In this document: positions 26,085 to 34,074 of the stretch, piece by piece
How positions within the stretch are numbered: position 1 is the first letter of the stretch
Layout: the number at the start of each line of letters is the position of its first letter
Origin: Caldanaerobacter subterraneus
GTDB lineage: Bacteria > Bacillota > Thermoanaerobacteria > Thermoanaerobacterales > Thermoanaerobacteraceae
DNA length: 64,000 nt
Assembly (NCBI RefSeq): GCF_004345675.1
Contig: NZ_SLWU01000011.1
Location: 1 to 64,000, forward strand
Direction of reading: 5' to 3'
Program-made: the position numbers and the translations under genes
Notes under the pieces: model-generated
The model's database searches: none
What the model saw: the letters and a program-made list of their open reading frames with translations, nothing else
What the model was told of the DNA's origin: nothing

Positions 26085-27964
26085 GCGGAGACAGAAAAGT
26101 AGATTCCAAAATGCCGCCAATTCCACATATGGGTAGGGGTGGAGGACCTCGGGCTTTAGTACGTGGAGCAGAAAAAGCAAAAGATTTTAAGGGAACGATG
26201 AAAAAATTTATAAAGTATTTGTCTGAGTATAAAATCTCTATAATAACGGTAATTTTACTGGCAATATTAAGTACCTCCTTTTCCATTGCAGGACCTAAAA
26301 TATTGAGTAAAGCTATCACCAAAATTTTTGAAGGTGTGATGAACAGAATAACAGGTCAGGGAAGCGGAATAGATTTTGAATATATTGGAAGGATAATTTT
26401 AATCCTCATTGGATTATACGGGCTAAGCGCTTTATTTGGCTATTTGCAGGGCTGGATAATGTCCGGTGTTGCAATGAAAGTTACCTACAAATTTAGAAGG
26501 GAAATTTCTGAGAAGATTAATCGACTTCCTTTGAAATATTTTGAAGGCACGAATCAAGGAGAAATACTTTCTCGTATCACAAATGACGTAGATACAATTA
26601 CACAGACTCTCAATCAAAGCTTGACACAGATAATTACTTCTGTGACCACAGTTATTGGCGTTCTGATTATGATGCTTACAATAAACTGGCTTATGACGTT
26701 GGTTGCTCTTTTGATTATACCTCTGTCTTCTTTAGTAATTGCTTTTATTGTAAAGTATTCTCAAAAATATTTTAGAGAGCAGCAAGATTATTTAGGGCAT
26801 GTAAATGGGCATGTGGAGGAAATGTATGGAGGACATCACATAGTAAAAGCGTTTAATGGAGAAAAAAAGAGTATAGCCAAATTTGATGAGCTTAATAGCA
26901 CTTGGTATGATGCTGCTTGGAAGTCACAGTTTTTGACAGGTGTTATGATGCCCCTTATGAATGTGATAGGCAATCTAGGGTATGTCGCTGTTACAGTTTT
27001 AGGAAGTTGGTTGGTCATCAAAAATGCGATAGAAGTGGGAGATATACAGGCTTTTATACAGTACATTAGGTCTTTCACTCAGCCAATTGCGCAGATTGCA
27101 AATATTTCCAATATACTTCAGCAGACAGCAGCCTGTGCTGAGAGAGTTTTTGAGTTTTTGGAAGAAGAGGAGGAAGTGCCTGACAATCCTAAGCCGATAA
27201 AATTGGAGGATATAAAAGGAGACGTTGAATTTAGGAATGTCAAATTTGGCTATAGGCCAGATAAAATAGTCATAAATAACTTTTCTGCTAAGATTAAAGC
27301 AGGGCAAAAAGTTGCAATTGTTGGTCCTACTGGTGCAGGAAAAACTACAATTGTCAAGCTTTTAATGAGATTTTACGATGTAAATGAAGGTGCTATCTTA
27401 ATTGACGGTCACGATATAAGAGAATTTTCAAGGGAAGATTTAAGGTCCCTCTTTGGAATGGTGCTTCAAGACACCTGGCTTTACAATGGAACTATCATGG
27501 ACAATATAAGATATGGCAGACTTGACGCAACCGATGAGGAAGTGATTAAAGCTGCTAAAGCAGCACACGTTCACAGCTTTGTCAAGAGCCTGCCTGGTGG
27601 ATATAACATGATGATAAATGAAGAGAGTACTAACATTTCTCAGGGACAAAAGCAGCTTATTACAATAGCAAGAGCCATATTAAAAGACCCAAAAATTCTC
27701 ATACTGGATGAGGCTACAAGCTCTGTAGATACTTTAACTGAAATACAGATACAAAAAGCGATGGATTATCTCATGAAAGGGCGCACAAGCTTTATAATCG
27801 CTCACAGGCTTTCTACAATAAAAGATGCAGATTTAATACTCGTTATGGACCATGGAGATATAGTAGAACAGGGAACCCATGAAGAACTTCTCAAAAAAGG
27901 CGGCTTCTATGCTAAACTTTACAACAGCCAGTTTGAGAGGGAAGAAGAGCAGCTTGTAAGTTAA
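26081..27964 (+). CDS. heterodimeric ABC exporter, partner subunit
   Basis: A 627-residue exporter half. A 45-residue N-terminal cytoplasmic arm (Gly/Arg-rich) precedes six helices (YKISIITVILLAILSTSFSIA onward). The nucleotide-binding domain has Walker A GPTGAGKTTI, Walker B ILILDEATSSVD and switch IAHRLS, all canonical, but the signature is NISQGQKQLITIARAI rather than SGGQ. The altered signature here complements the altered switch in the partner, so both oddities fall in the same composite ATP site. Start codon overlaps the partner's stop. Substrate unknown; multidrug export is typical. Confidence 0.93.
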   Translation: MSGDRKVDSKMPPIPHMGRGGGPRALVRGAEKAKDFKGTMKKFIKYLSEYKISIITVILLAILSTSFSIAGPKILSKAITKIFEGVMNRITGQGSGIDFEYIGRIILILIGLYGLSALFGYLQGWIMSGVAMKVTYKFRREISEKINRLPLKYFEGTNQGEILSRITNDVDTITQTLNQSLTQIITSVTTVIGVLIMMLTINWLMTLVALLIIPLSSLVIAFIVKYSQKYFREQQDYLGHVNGHVEEMYGGHHIVKAFNGEKKSIAKFDELNSTWYDAAWKSQFLTGVMMPLMNVIGNLGYVAVTVLGSWLVIKNAIEVGDIQAFIQYIRSFTQPIAQIANISNILQQTAACAERVFEFLEEEEEVPDNPKPIKLEDIKGDVEFRNVKFGYRPDKIVINNFSAKIKAGQKVAIVGPTGAGKTTIVKLLMRFYDVNEGAILIDGHDIREFSREDLRSLFGMVLQDTWLYNGTIMDNIRYGRLDATDEEVIKAAKAAHVHSFVKSLPGGYNMMINEESTNISQGQKQLITIARAILKDPKILILDEATSSVDTLTEIQIQKAMDYLMKGRTSFIIAHRLSTIKDADLILVMDHGDIVEQGTHEELLKKGGFYAKLYNSQFEREEEQLVS

Positions 27965-28025
27965 AAGTATTGACACATAGCATAAAAAGTGGTAAAGTTA
28001 AAAATAAGCAAAACAAAATACGGGT

Positions 28026-28121
28026 GGTTATGTCCGCTGGGGGAGCCTGAAAAGGCTGAGACGGCAGAAATGCCGAACCCTTGGAACCTGATGAGGGTAA
28101 TGCCTCCGTAGGGAATGCGGG
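28026..28121 (+). promoter_or_regulatory. TPP riboswitch (THI element)
   Basis: The conserved blocks are all present: CTGGGGGAGCC, GCTGAGA, the variable stem GGCAGAAATGCC, GAACCC, GGAACCTGAT, GGGTAATGCC and CGTAGGGAA. CCGC (28034-28037) pairs with GCGG (28117-28120) as P1. It precedes thiT and a terminator, so it should switch off thiamine uptake when TPP is bound. Confidence 0.97.
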
Positions 28122-28128
28122 CTCAAAA

Positions 28129-28154
28129 GGCACCGCATGAGGCGGTGCCTTTTT
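28129..28154 (+). terminator. riboswitch terminator upstream of thiT
   Basis: GGCACCGC/GCGGTGCC with a short loop, then five T. It lies eight bases after the riboswitch P1 stem. Confidence 0.9.
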
Positions 28155-28194
28155 CAGCGAACATAACCTCCTAAAAATGGAGGTGTTTTTGTTT

Positions 28195-28833
28195 ATGTCC
28201 TATATTTTAAGCATATTTTCTGATTTTGCAGAGATAAAACCAGTGACCCTTTCTGTAATCCTAGCAATTTTGCTGGCAGCTTTTCTCTTGTATCTTATGA
28301 GGAAAAGTGTCAAGTTTGACACAAAAATGCTTGTTTATGGGGCCCTCTCAATTGCTATAGCTTTTGTTCTATCTTATATAAGGTTTTACCACTGGCCCCA
28401 AGGGGGATCTATTACACCTGCCAGCATGCTTCCACTGTTTGTTTTTGCCTATTACTACGGTCCCGGTCCAGGAATTGTCGTTGGAATGGCCTATGGGTTT
28501 TTGCAGCTGATTCAAGATCCTTTTATAGTACAATGGGTACAGGTTCTTTTGGATTATCCTTTGGCTTTTGGGGCTTTGGGGCTTGCAGGCTTTTTTAGAA
28601 AAAATTTAAGTTTGGGAATTTTAGTCGGCGGTTTTGGAAGATTTTTCTCCCACTTTTTGTCTGGAATATTCTTTTTTGCAAGCTATGCTCCAAAAGGTAT
28701 GAACCCCATAGTGTATTCACTTTTAGTTAATGGCAGTATCATAGGAACAGAGGTTTTAATTTGTTTTGTAGTTTCCTTAATTCCTCAAGTGAGAAATGCC
28801 ATAGAAGAAGTTAAGAAAAGAGCTTTGGCTTAA
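28195..28833 (+). CDS. thiT: energy-coupled thiamine transporter, ThiT (S component)
   Basis: A 212-residue membrane protein of the ECF S-component class specific for thiamine. About six helices; the ThiT features include FYHWPQGGSITPASMLPLFVFAYYYGPGPG (positions 68-97 or so), with conserved Trp, Gly and Ser residues that form the thiamine pocket, and a later GRFFSHFLSG. The TPP riboswitch upstream confirms the substrate. The start is ATG 28195: the upstream in-frame ATG 28177 is part of the GGAGGTG ribosome site. The general ECF module (EcfA1A2T) is not in the window. Confidence 0.95.
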   Translation: MSYILSIFSDFAEIKPVTLSVILAILLAAFLLYLMRKSVKFDTKMLVYGALSIAIAFVLSYIRFYHWPQGGSITPASMLPLFVFAYYYGPGPGIVVGMAYGFLQLIQDPFIVQWVQVLLDYPLAFGALGLAGFFRKNLSLGILVGGFGRFFSHFLSGIFFFASYAPKGMNPIVYSLLVNGSIIGTEVLICFVVSLIPQVRNAIEEVKKRALA

Positions 28834-28862
28834 AAAGGGGATAGGGCCCCTTTATTTTTTTA
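28834..28862 (+). terminator. intrinsic terminator after thiT
   Basis: AAAGGGG pairs with CCCCTTT, then ATTTTTTT. Confidence 0.85.
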
Positions 28863-28970
28863 AAATTGTGAAATCAACATGGAGGAATTTGAGGGTGAGC
28901 TCATAAGAGAGACATTTTATAAAAATTATGATAAGATAGAAATGAAGACTTTTAAAGAGGTGGCCTGTCA

Positions 28971-29507
28971 ATGGAATTAAGAAAAATACTGCAGGACAAG
29001 GACAGAAATATATTTTTCTACATCAATGAGAGGATAAAATGCAGCCTCTTGGATAAAATAATGCCCAAAATAACTCATGCGGGTGGCCCTGTTTTCACCG
29101 TGTTTGTGACAGTATTTTTGGCCCTTTTTGGTAAAAATAATGTCAAAACGTCTGCGATAGAGGCTTTGTTTTCCCTTATAAGTAGTCATCTTTTTGTGCA
29201 ACTGTTGAAGAGAAAATACACAAGGCCTCGCCCTTATATGGTGCTTGCAAATGCTAACACTTTTCGTCAATTATTAAAAGATTATTCTTTTCCTTCTGGA
29301 CATGCGACTGCCAGTTTTTCTCTCGCAATGACTTTTTCAATATTCTTTCCCAACCTTGCAATTATCTTTGTTTCTCTTGCAGTACTTGTTGGACTTTCTA
29401 GAATATACATGGGGCTTCACTATCCTTCCGATGTTTTAATGGGTTCTACAATAGGCATTGCTTTTGCTTATCTTACTCATTTTATGAGTGTAAGAATTTT
29501 TGTGTAA
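28971..29507 (+). CDS. PAP2-family membrane phosphatase
   Basis: A 178-residue phosphatase with about five helices and the three-part PAP2 signature: KRKYTRPRP (KxxxxxxRP), PSGHATAS (PSGH) and SRIYMGLHYPSDV (SRxxxxxHxxxD). Such enzymes dephosphorylate lipid phosphates, including undecaprenyl pyrophosphate. GAGGTGG precedes ATG 28971. No partner is adjacent; the M-box leader of mgtA follows on its own promoter. Confidence 0.92.
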   Translation: MELRKILQDKDRNIFFYINERIKCSLLDKIMPKITHAGGPVFTVFVTVFLALFGKNNVKTSAIEALFSLISSHLFVQLLKRKYTRPRPYMVLANANTFRQLLKDYSFPSGHATASFSLAMTFSIFFPNLAIIFVSLAVLVGLSRIYMGLHYPSDVLMGSTIGIAFAYLTHFMSVRIFV

Positions 29508-29524
29508 AAATTTTTGAAAATAAG

Positions 29525-29553
29525 TTGACATTGTGCAAGAAGAAGAATATAAT
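29525..29553 (+). promoter_or_regulatory. promoter of the mgtA leader
   Basis: TTGACA (29525-29530), 17-bp spacer and TATAAT (29548-29553): a consensus sigma-A promoter beginning just after the PAP2 gene. Confidence 0.9.
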
Positions 29554-29571
29554 GTAAAAGGGCGTGAAAAT

Positions 29572-29738
29572 TTAATACCTCGTTAGGTGAGGCTCCTATA
29601 CAGATACAGGCTGCTGCCCGGAAACATCGAGAGATGGTAACGGGTGAACAGGCATTACCGAATCAAGGTTTTGCCTAATGCAGCTGGAGTTTTCTCCAAA
29701 GCTGTATAGTGCCAAAGCTCAACGAAGGAAATTGGATG
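29572..29738 (+). promoter_or_regulatory. M-box (ykoK) magnesium riboswitch
   Basis: The recognisable M-box blocks follow in order: CGTTAGGTGAGGCTCCTATA, CTGCTGCCCGGAAAC, ATCGAGAGAT, GTAACGGGTGAACAGG, ATTACCGAATCAAGG and GCAGCTGGAG. M-boxes sense Mg2+ and usually promote termination when it is plentiful. A terminator follows at once and the downstream gene is a Mg2+ P-type ATPase. Confidence 0.95.
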
Positions 29739-29739
29739 G

Positions 29740-29775
29740 AAAGCCTCTTTCTTTCGTTGAGAGAGGCTTTTTAAA
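29740..29775 (+). terminator. M-box expression-platform terminator
   Basis: AAAGCCTCT pairs with AGAGGCTTT and ends in a T run. CTCAACGAA (29718-29726) can pair with TTCGTTGAG (29754-29762), overlapping the terminator loop and arm, as an alternative (antiterminator) fold. Confidence 0.85.
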
Positions 29776-29789
29776 TTTTGCGGAAAAAC

Positions 29790-30096
29790 GGAGGTGAGAA
29801 GAATGGACGGTGGAGGTAGTAGCATAAGTAAAAAGGGTATATGTAATGCGGCATTAAAGAAGGATGGGGAACTTTCTCCACTTCCATTCTTCTCACCGGT
29901 AATCATAGTATAGCCCTTTTTCTGGTTTCCCTCCCCTTCTTTTAATGCCCTGTTACATATACCTCCAAAACACTGTCTTCCTTTTAATTCCATCGTCTCT
30001 TTGTGAAAGATTTTTTCCAGAAAAACAAATACTGTAATTGGAAGGTTGTAGTAGCAGCAACCTATACCCTACTATTGTGTTTTGGAGGTGAGGAAA
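29790..30096 (+). promoter_or_regulatory. second mgtA leader region with mutually exclusive stems
   Basis: Beyond the M-box terminator are 300 nt of dense pairing. Stem A: 29793-29806 with 29884-29897, a perfect 14 bp extended by GTGGAG/CTCCAC, covers the ribosome site and start of a small frame. Stem B: 29836-29863 with 29935-29963, about 25 of 28 paired, interleaves with A (order A, B, A', B'), so the two are unlikely to coexist. Stem C: CCTCCAAAACAC (29962-29973) with GTGTTTTGGAGG (30077-30088) covers the mgtA ribosome site. GGTTG...CAACC forms another hairpin near 30043-30062. This layout suggests a second, translational layer of control. Confidence 0.65.
29803..29913 (+). CDS. 36-codon upstream frame in the mgtA leader
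   Basis: ATG 29803 is preceded by a strong GGAGGTGA with a 5-base gap. The product starts MDGGGSSISKKGICNAALKK and continues DGELSPLPFFSPVIIV: soluble, with an acidic and Pro-rich segment near the end. It lies wholly inside the interleaved stems, so ribosomes on it would open stems A and B. Salmonella mgtA has a Pro-rich leader peptide (MgtL) with a comparable role, but no sequence relation is evident. No codon-usage test was possible; it could be incidental. Confidence 0.55.
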   Translation: MDGGGSSISKKGICNAALKKDGELSPLPFFSPVIIV

Positions 30097-32805
30097 ATGA
30101 TAAAGATTGCAAAGAAAAACGGTGCAAGTGATGCAATTTTTGCTCAGCTAGTAAATTTTGCAAAAAAAGATATTGATGAGGTGCTTGCAAGCTTAGGGAC
30201 TGATAGAGATGGATTGACTTTAGAAGAAGCAGAAGAAAGACTTGAAATGTACGGTCTAAATGAAGTAGCTCATGAAAAACCAGCTCCTTGGTATGTCCAG
30301 CTTGTGAAAGCTTTTATAAATCCATTTATAGGAATCCTCGTATTTCTGGCAATTGTATCATATATAACTGACGTCTTGTTCGTCTTACCTCAAGACAGGG
30401 ACTGGAGCACCATCATAATAATTTCTATAATGGTCCTAGTTAGCGGACTTCTGCGCTTTGTGCAGGAGTATCGCTCTAACATAGAGGCTGAAAAACTAAA
30501 AGCTATGGTTCACACAACAGCAGCAGTTAAAAGGAAAGAAACAGGTGTAAAGGAAATAAAAATGGAAGAGATAGTTCCAGGAGACATAATACATCTTGCA
30601 GCAGGAGATATGGTACCGGCGGATTTAAGGGTCATTACTTCAAAAGACCTTTTCATAAACCAGGCTACTTTAACTGGTGAATCTGAACCTGTAGAGAAAT
30701 ATCCGAATTTGAAGGAAGAGAAGAGAAAAGCTGAAAGCTTATCTATATCCGATTTAGAAAATATATGTTTTATGGGGACGAGCGTTGTCAGCGGTTCTGC
30801 GATTGGGGTTGTGATTTCGACAGGGGAGCGCACTTACTTTGGTTCAATGGCAAAGACACTGGTCGGCCAAAGAGCTATGACGAGCTTTGAAAAGGGTATT
30901 GACAATGTGAGCAGACTCCTTATCAAATTCATGGCAGCTATGTTCCCAGTAGTTTTTATAGTCAATGGGCTGACAAAAGGAAACTGGCTTGACGCTTTGC
31001 TGTTTGCACTGGCGGTGGCAGTGGGATTGACACCTGAAATGCTCCCAATGATTGTGACTACAAACCTCGCCAAAGGTGCTGTAGCAATGGCAAAGCACAA
31101 GACTATAGTGAAAAGGCTTGATGCAATACAGAATTTTGGAGCGATGGATATACTCTGCACAGATAAAACTGGAACTTTGACTTTGAATAAAATAGTCTTA
31201 GAAAAGCACCTGGATATCCATGGGAATGAAGATGACAGAGTGCTAAGACATGCCTTTTTAAATAGTTACTACCAGACAGGCTTGAGAAACCTTCTTGACA
31301 TAGCAATTTTAGAATACGGCGAAGAAAAGGGAATGAAAGGATCAGAGCTTGAGAAGATTTATAAAAAGGTCGATGAAATACCCTTTGATTTTGTAAGAAG
31401 AAGAATGTCTGTCGTGCTAGAGAGCGAAAATGGGGTTGGTGGTAAAAAGAGGCAATTAGTTACTAAAGGCGCTGTAGAGGAGATGCTTTCCATTTGTGAT
31501 TGGGTTGAGTATAAAGGAGAAGTAGTGCCATTGACAGAAGAGATAAAAGAAGAGGCTTTAGAAATGGTGAGAAAGCTTAATGAAGATGGGATGAGAGTGC
31601 TGGCAGTGGCACAGAAGAACGAAGTTCCTCCAGAAGGCGTGTTCAGTGTGGCAGATGAGAGCAAGATGGTATTGATGGGATTTTTGGCATTTCTCGATCC
31701 GCCAAAAGAGACAGCCCCTCATGCTATAAAGGCTTTGAAAGAACACGGAGTTGAAGTGAAGATTCTGACAGGTGACAATGAAATAGTGACAAAGAAAGTT
31801 TGTAAAGAAGTTGGAATACCTGTGCAGAATGTACTTTTGGGTGAAGAGATAGAGAATATGACAGATGATGAGCTGGCTGAAATAGCAGAAAGAACCACAA
31901 TTTTTGCAAAACTTACTCCAATGCAAAAGGCAAGGATAATCAAGGCATTGAGGACCAAAGGACATGTAGTAGGATTTTTGGGGGATGGAATAAATGATGC
32001 TCCTGCCATGAGAGAAGCAGATGTAGCAATTTCTGTTGATAACGCTGTTGATATTGCCAAAGAGTCTGCTGATATAATTCTCTTAGAGAAGAGCTTGATG
32101 GTTTTGGAAGAAGGGGTAGTAGAAGGGCGCAAAATCTTCGGCAATATCATGAAGTACATTGCAATTACGGCAAGCTCCAATTTTGGCAACGTATTTTCGG
32201 TGCTTGTAGCCAGCGCTTTCTTACCCTTCTTGCCAATGGCGCCGTTACAACTTTTGTTCCTCAATTTAACTTATGACCTTTCAATGGCATCAATACCTTG
32301 GGACAGAATGGATAGAGAGTATATAGAAAAGCCGAGAAAATGGGATGCTGCAAACATAGGGCATTTTATGATCTGGTTTGGACCTACCAGTTCCATTTTT
32401 GATATAACGACTTACGCCTTGATGTTCTTTGTGGTTGGTCCAATGGTAATAGGAGGCTCTTATTTCCTGTTGCCTGCTGAGTTAAAAGCCCAATTTGTTT
32501 CTCTTTTCCAGACTGGTTGGTTTGTAGAGAGCTTGTGGACACAGACTATGGTTGTGCATATGCTGAGAACAGAGAAAGTGCCATTTATACAGAGCATGCC
32601 AGCATGGCCTCTTTTCCTCTTTACAATGACAGCTATACTTGTTGGAACAGTTGTTCCGTTTACTACATTTGGAGCACAGCTTGGCATGAGACCTCTACCT
32701 TTAACATATTTTGGGATAGTATTGATACCAACAATACTGGCATATTTGACTTTGGCTCAGTACGTGAAAACCAGGTTTATAAAAAGATTTGGCACTTTAT
32801 TATAA
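30097..32805 (+). CDS. mgtA: magnesium-transporting P-type ATPase (P3B)
   Basis: A 902-residue P-type ATPase importing Mg2+. Order: cytoplasmic N-tail, cation-ATPase N domain (LTLEEAEERLEMYGLNEV), two helices, actuator domain with LTGESEP, two helices ending in TPEMLP, phosphorylation site CTDKTGTLTLNK (near residue 360), nucleotide domain, hinge GDGINDAPAMREADVAI, and six C-terminal helices. The M-box upstream supports Mg2+ as the substrate. Start is ATG 30097 (MIKIAKKNG) with GGAGGTGAGG; the TTG at 30082 lies within that ribosome site and is not the start. The ribosome site is the one buried in stem C. Confidence 0.95.
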   Translation: MIKIAKKNGASDAIFAQLVNFAKKDIDEVLASLGTDRDGLTLEEAEERLEMYGLNEVAHEKPAPWYVQLVKAFINPFIGILVFLAIVSYITDVLFVLPQDRDWSTIIIISIMVLVSGLLRFVQEYRSNIEAEKLKAMVHTTAAVKRKETGVKEIKMEEIVPGDIIHLAAGDMVPADLRVITSKDLFINQATLTGESEPVEKYPNLKEEKRKAESLSISDLENICFMGTSVVSGSAIGVVISTGERTYFGSMAKTLVGQRAMTSFEKGIDNVSRLLIKFMAAMFPVVFIVNGLTKGNWLDALLFALAVAVGLTPEMLPMIVTTNLAKGAVAMAKHKTIVKRLDAIQNFGAMDILCTDKTGTLTLNKIVLEKHLDIHGNEDDRVLRHAFLNSYYQTGLRNLLDIAILEYGEEKGMKGSELEKIYKKVDEIPFDFVRRRMSVVLESENGVGGKKRQLVTKGAVEEMLSICDWVEYKGEVVPLTEEIKEEALEMVRKLNEDGMRVLAVAQKNEVPPEGVFSVADESKMVLMGFLAFLDPPKETAPHAIKALKEHGVEVKILTGDNEIVTKKVCKEVGIPVQNVLLGEEIENMTDDELAEIAERTTIFAKLTPMQKARIIKALRTKGHVVGFLGDGINDAPAMREADVAISVDNAVDIAKESADIILLEKSLMVLEEGVVEGRKIFGNIMKYIAITASSNFGNVFSVLVASAFLPFLPMAPLQLLFLNLTYDLSMASIPWDRMDREYIEKPRKWDAANIGHFMIWFGPTSSIFDITTYALMFFVVGPMVIGGSYFLLPAELKAQFVSLFQTGWFVESLWTQTMVVHMLRTEKVPFIQSMPAWPLFLFTMTAILVGTVVPFTTFGAQLGMRPLPLTYFGIVLIPTILAYLTLAQYVKTRFIKRFGTLL

Positions 32806-32814
32806 AGATACCCT

Positions 32815-32845
32815 TCAGACAAAGGGGACGGTTCCTTTTGTCTGA
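32815..32845 (+). repeat. REP hairpin after mgtA
   Basis: A 31-nt copy with arms TCAGACAAA/TTTGTCTGA and core GGGGACGGTTCC, same orientation as 9514-9544. It lies between the mgtA stop and a terminator. Confidence 0.9.
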
Positions 32846-32848
32846 AAT

Positions 32849-32892
32849 ATAAAAAGCCCGGACAGAAAGCACTGTCCGGGCTTTTTATATTT
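32849..32892 (+). terminator. strong intrinsic terminator after mgtA
   Basis: A 17-bp perfect stem (32849-32865 with 32872-32888) containing AAGCCCGGACAG, closed by a 6-base loop and followed by T-rich sequence. Confidence 0.92.
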
Positions 32893-32934
32893 TAAATAAA
32901 AGGAATCGACATTTTTCTTTGATACAACATTACA

Positions 32935-32996
32935 GAAATATTACAATTTGGCAATCAAAGAAGGAATTTGGGGGTTAATGGTGAAATATTACAATA
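32935..32996 (+). repeat. two copies of 13-mer GAAATATTACAAT upstream of the GAF gene
   Basis: Exact copies at 32935-32947 and 32984-32996. The same 13-mer recurs at 34758-34770 with a shorter variant at 34739-34750. The copies lie upstream of the split regulator gene and of the lipoprotein gene, so they may be a shared binding site. Confidence 0.65.
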
Positions 32997-33019
32997 TGGA
33001 GCATATATGGAGGGAAAAT

Positions 33020-33550
33020 ATGGACAAGATTGTAAAGTTTGAGACACATAAGGGTCTATTTGAACAGTCGTGGGGGAGATGTTTAAAAAGGGGCTTAACA
33101 CCGGATAAAAAGTTAGTGGCGTTGAATAATGTAAAAATTGTTGAAGATAGCAAAAGATATTCATTAATTAAAGCTTTTCGCAAAAGCATTAAAGATTTGA
33201 AAGATATTAATGATTTTAAAAACTTTATGTTTTTGTTAACTGATAAAGAAGGTGTAATACTGGAATTAAACTTACCCCATGCCGATATCGATTTTTACTT
33301 AAAAAAGGGTATGGTATTAAAAGAAGAAATTGCAGGTACAAATGCAGTATCACTGGCGATAAGAGAGAAGAATATAGCGGTTGTAAGAAAAGAACAGCAC
33401 TATATTGAAGATTTAAAAAGGTTAAATTGTACTGCTGGGCCTATTTTTGATAAAGAAGGAAATTTGATAGGGATAGTAGACATATCTTCTGAAAATGAGT
33501 TTAATGATAATTTAGTAGCAGTAGTATTTTTACTGGCAAGATATATATAA
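33020..33550 (+). CDS. GAF-domain regulator fragment, N-terminal part
   Basis: About 176 residues. The segments FLLTDKEGVILEL, GMVLKEEIAGTNAVSLAIREKN and CTAGPIFDKEGNLIGIVDISS match the GAF sensor domain of AcoR/FhlA-like activators. The N-terminus (HKGLFEQSWGRCLKRGLTPD) also resembles those proteins. No DNA-binding domain is present before TAA 33548-33550, but the next frame, in the same reading register 21 bases later, is a LuxR-type HTH. The intact protein was probably one GAF-HTH regulator. GGAGGG before ATG 33020 sets the start; upstream in-frame starts lack ribosome sites. Confidence 0.75.
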   Translation: MDKIVKFETHKGLFEQSWGRCLKRGLTPDKKLVALNNVKIVEDSKRYSLIKAFRKSIKDLKDINDFKNFMFLLTDKEGVILELNLPHADIDFYLKKGMVLKEEIAGTNAVSLAIREKNIAVVRKEQHYIEDLKRLNCTAGPIFDKEGNLIGIVDISSENEFNDNLVAVVFLLARYI

Positions 33551-33571
33551 AGAAATTACCAGGAATTTGAG

Positions 33572-33778
33572 ATGGAAAGAATAAAAAGAAAATTTGACGA
33601 AATAGATATAAAGATACTCAAGCTTACGGCAGAAGGGAAAACAGATAAAGAAATTGCAAAAACAATTAATATGTCACTAAGCAATATAAAGTATCATAAA
33701 AGGAAAATTTTCAAACTATTGGGAACAAAGAATGTGAAGGACTGCATATACAAGGCAACAAAGTTAGATTTAATATAA
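33572..33778 (+). CDS. LuxR-type HTH, in frame with the GAF fragment
   Basis: A 68-residue helix-turn-helix of the GerE/LuxR class: LKLTAEGKTDKEIAKTINMS followed by LSNIKYHKRKIFKLLG. It lacks a sensor domain of its own. Reading the preceding TAA as a sense codon would join it to the GAF protein through RNYQEFE. AGGA eight bases before ATG 33572 might allow re-initiation, so a functional two-piece arrangement cannot be excluded. Confidence 0.75.
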   Translation: MERIKRKFDEIDIKILKLTAEGKTDKEIAKTINMSLSNIKYHKRKIFKLLGTKNVKDCIYKATKLDLI

Positions 33779-33825
33779 GTTTTTATTGTTTTTACATCAC
33801 TAAATAAGGGATAAAAGATGTTAGA

Positions 33826-33882
33826 TTGTACTTTAGTACAAATTTTAAAGGAGAGAAACTCGGTTTTTATACTAAAGTACAA
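33826..33882. promoter_or_regulatory. operator-like inverted repeat
   Basis: TTGTACTTTAGTA (33826-33838) is perfectly complementary to TACTAAAGTACAA (33870-33882), and the first copy is itself nearly palindromic (TTGTACTTTAGTACAA). AGGAGAG lies between but no gene starts. The rest of 33779-34074 is AT-rich; TTGACA...TACCAT near 33923-33952 may be the promoter of the next gene. Confidence 0.5.
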
Positions 33883-34074
33883 AAGTAAGGGCTATTTTAG
33901 TGAAAATTTATACTTTTGGTCAATTGACATGATGCTGGAAATAAGATACCATGGATATAGAAGGAATTACCGGTAGTCCTTAGAATTATTAAAAAGACAG
34001 GTGGAGGAAAAAAGGTTTTAAAAGTTGTTCTATTAGAATGCTAAGAATATTTGAAATTAGGGGGATGAAATCAA

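Noticed and set aside
29655-29993. 112-codon minus-strand open frame across the M-box and mgtA leader
   Set aside because: It runs antisense through the riboswitch, terminator and interleaved stems. Its openness follows from the repeats, and it has no convincing ribosome site.
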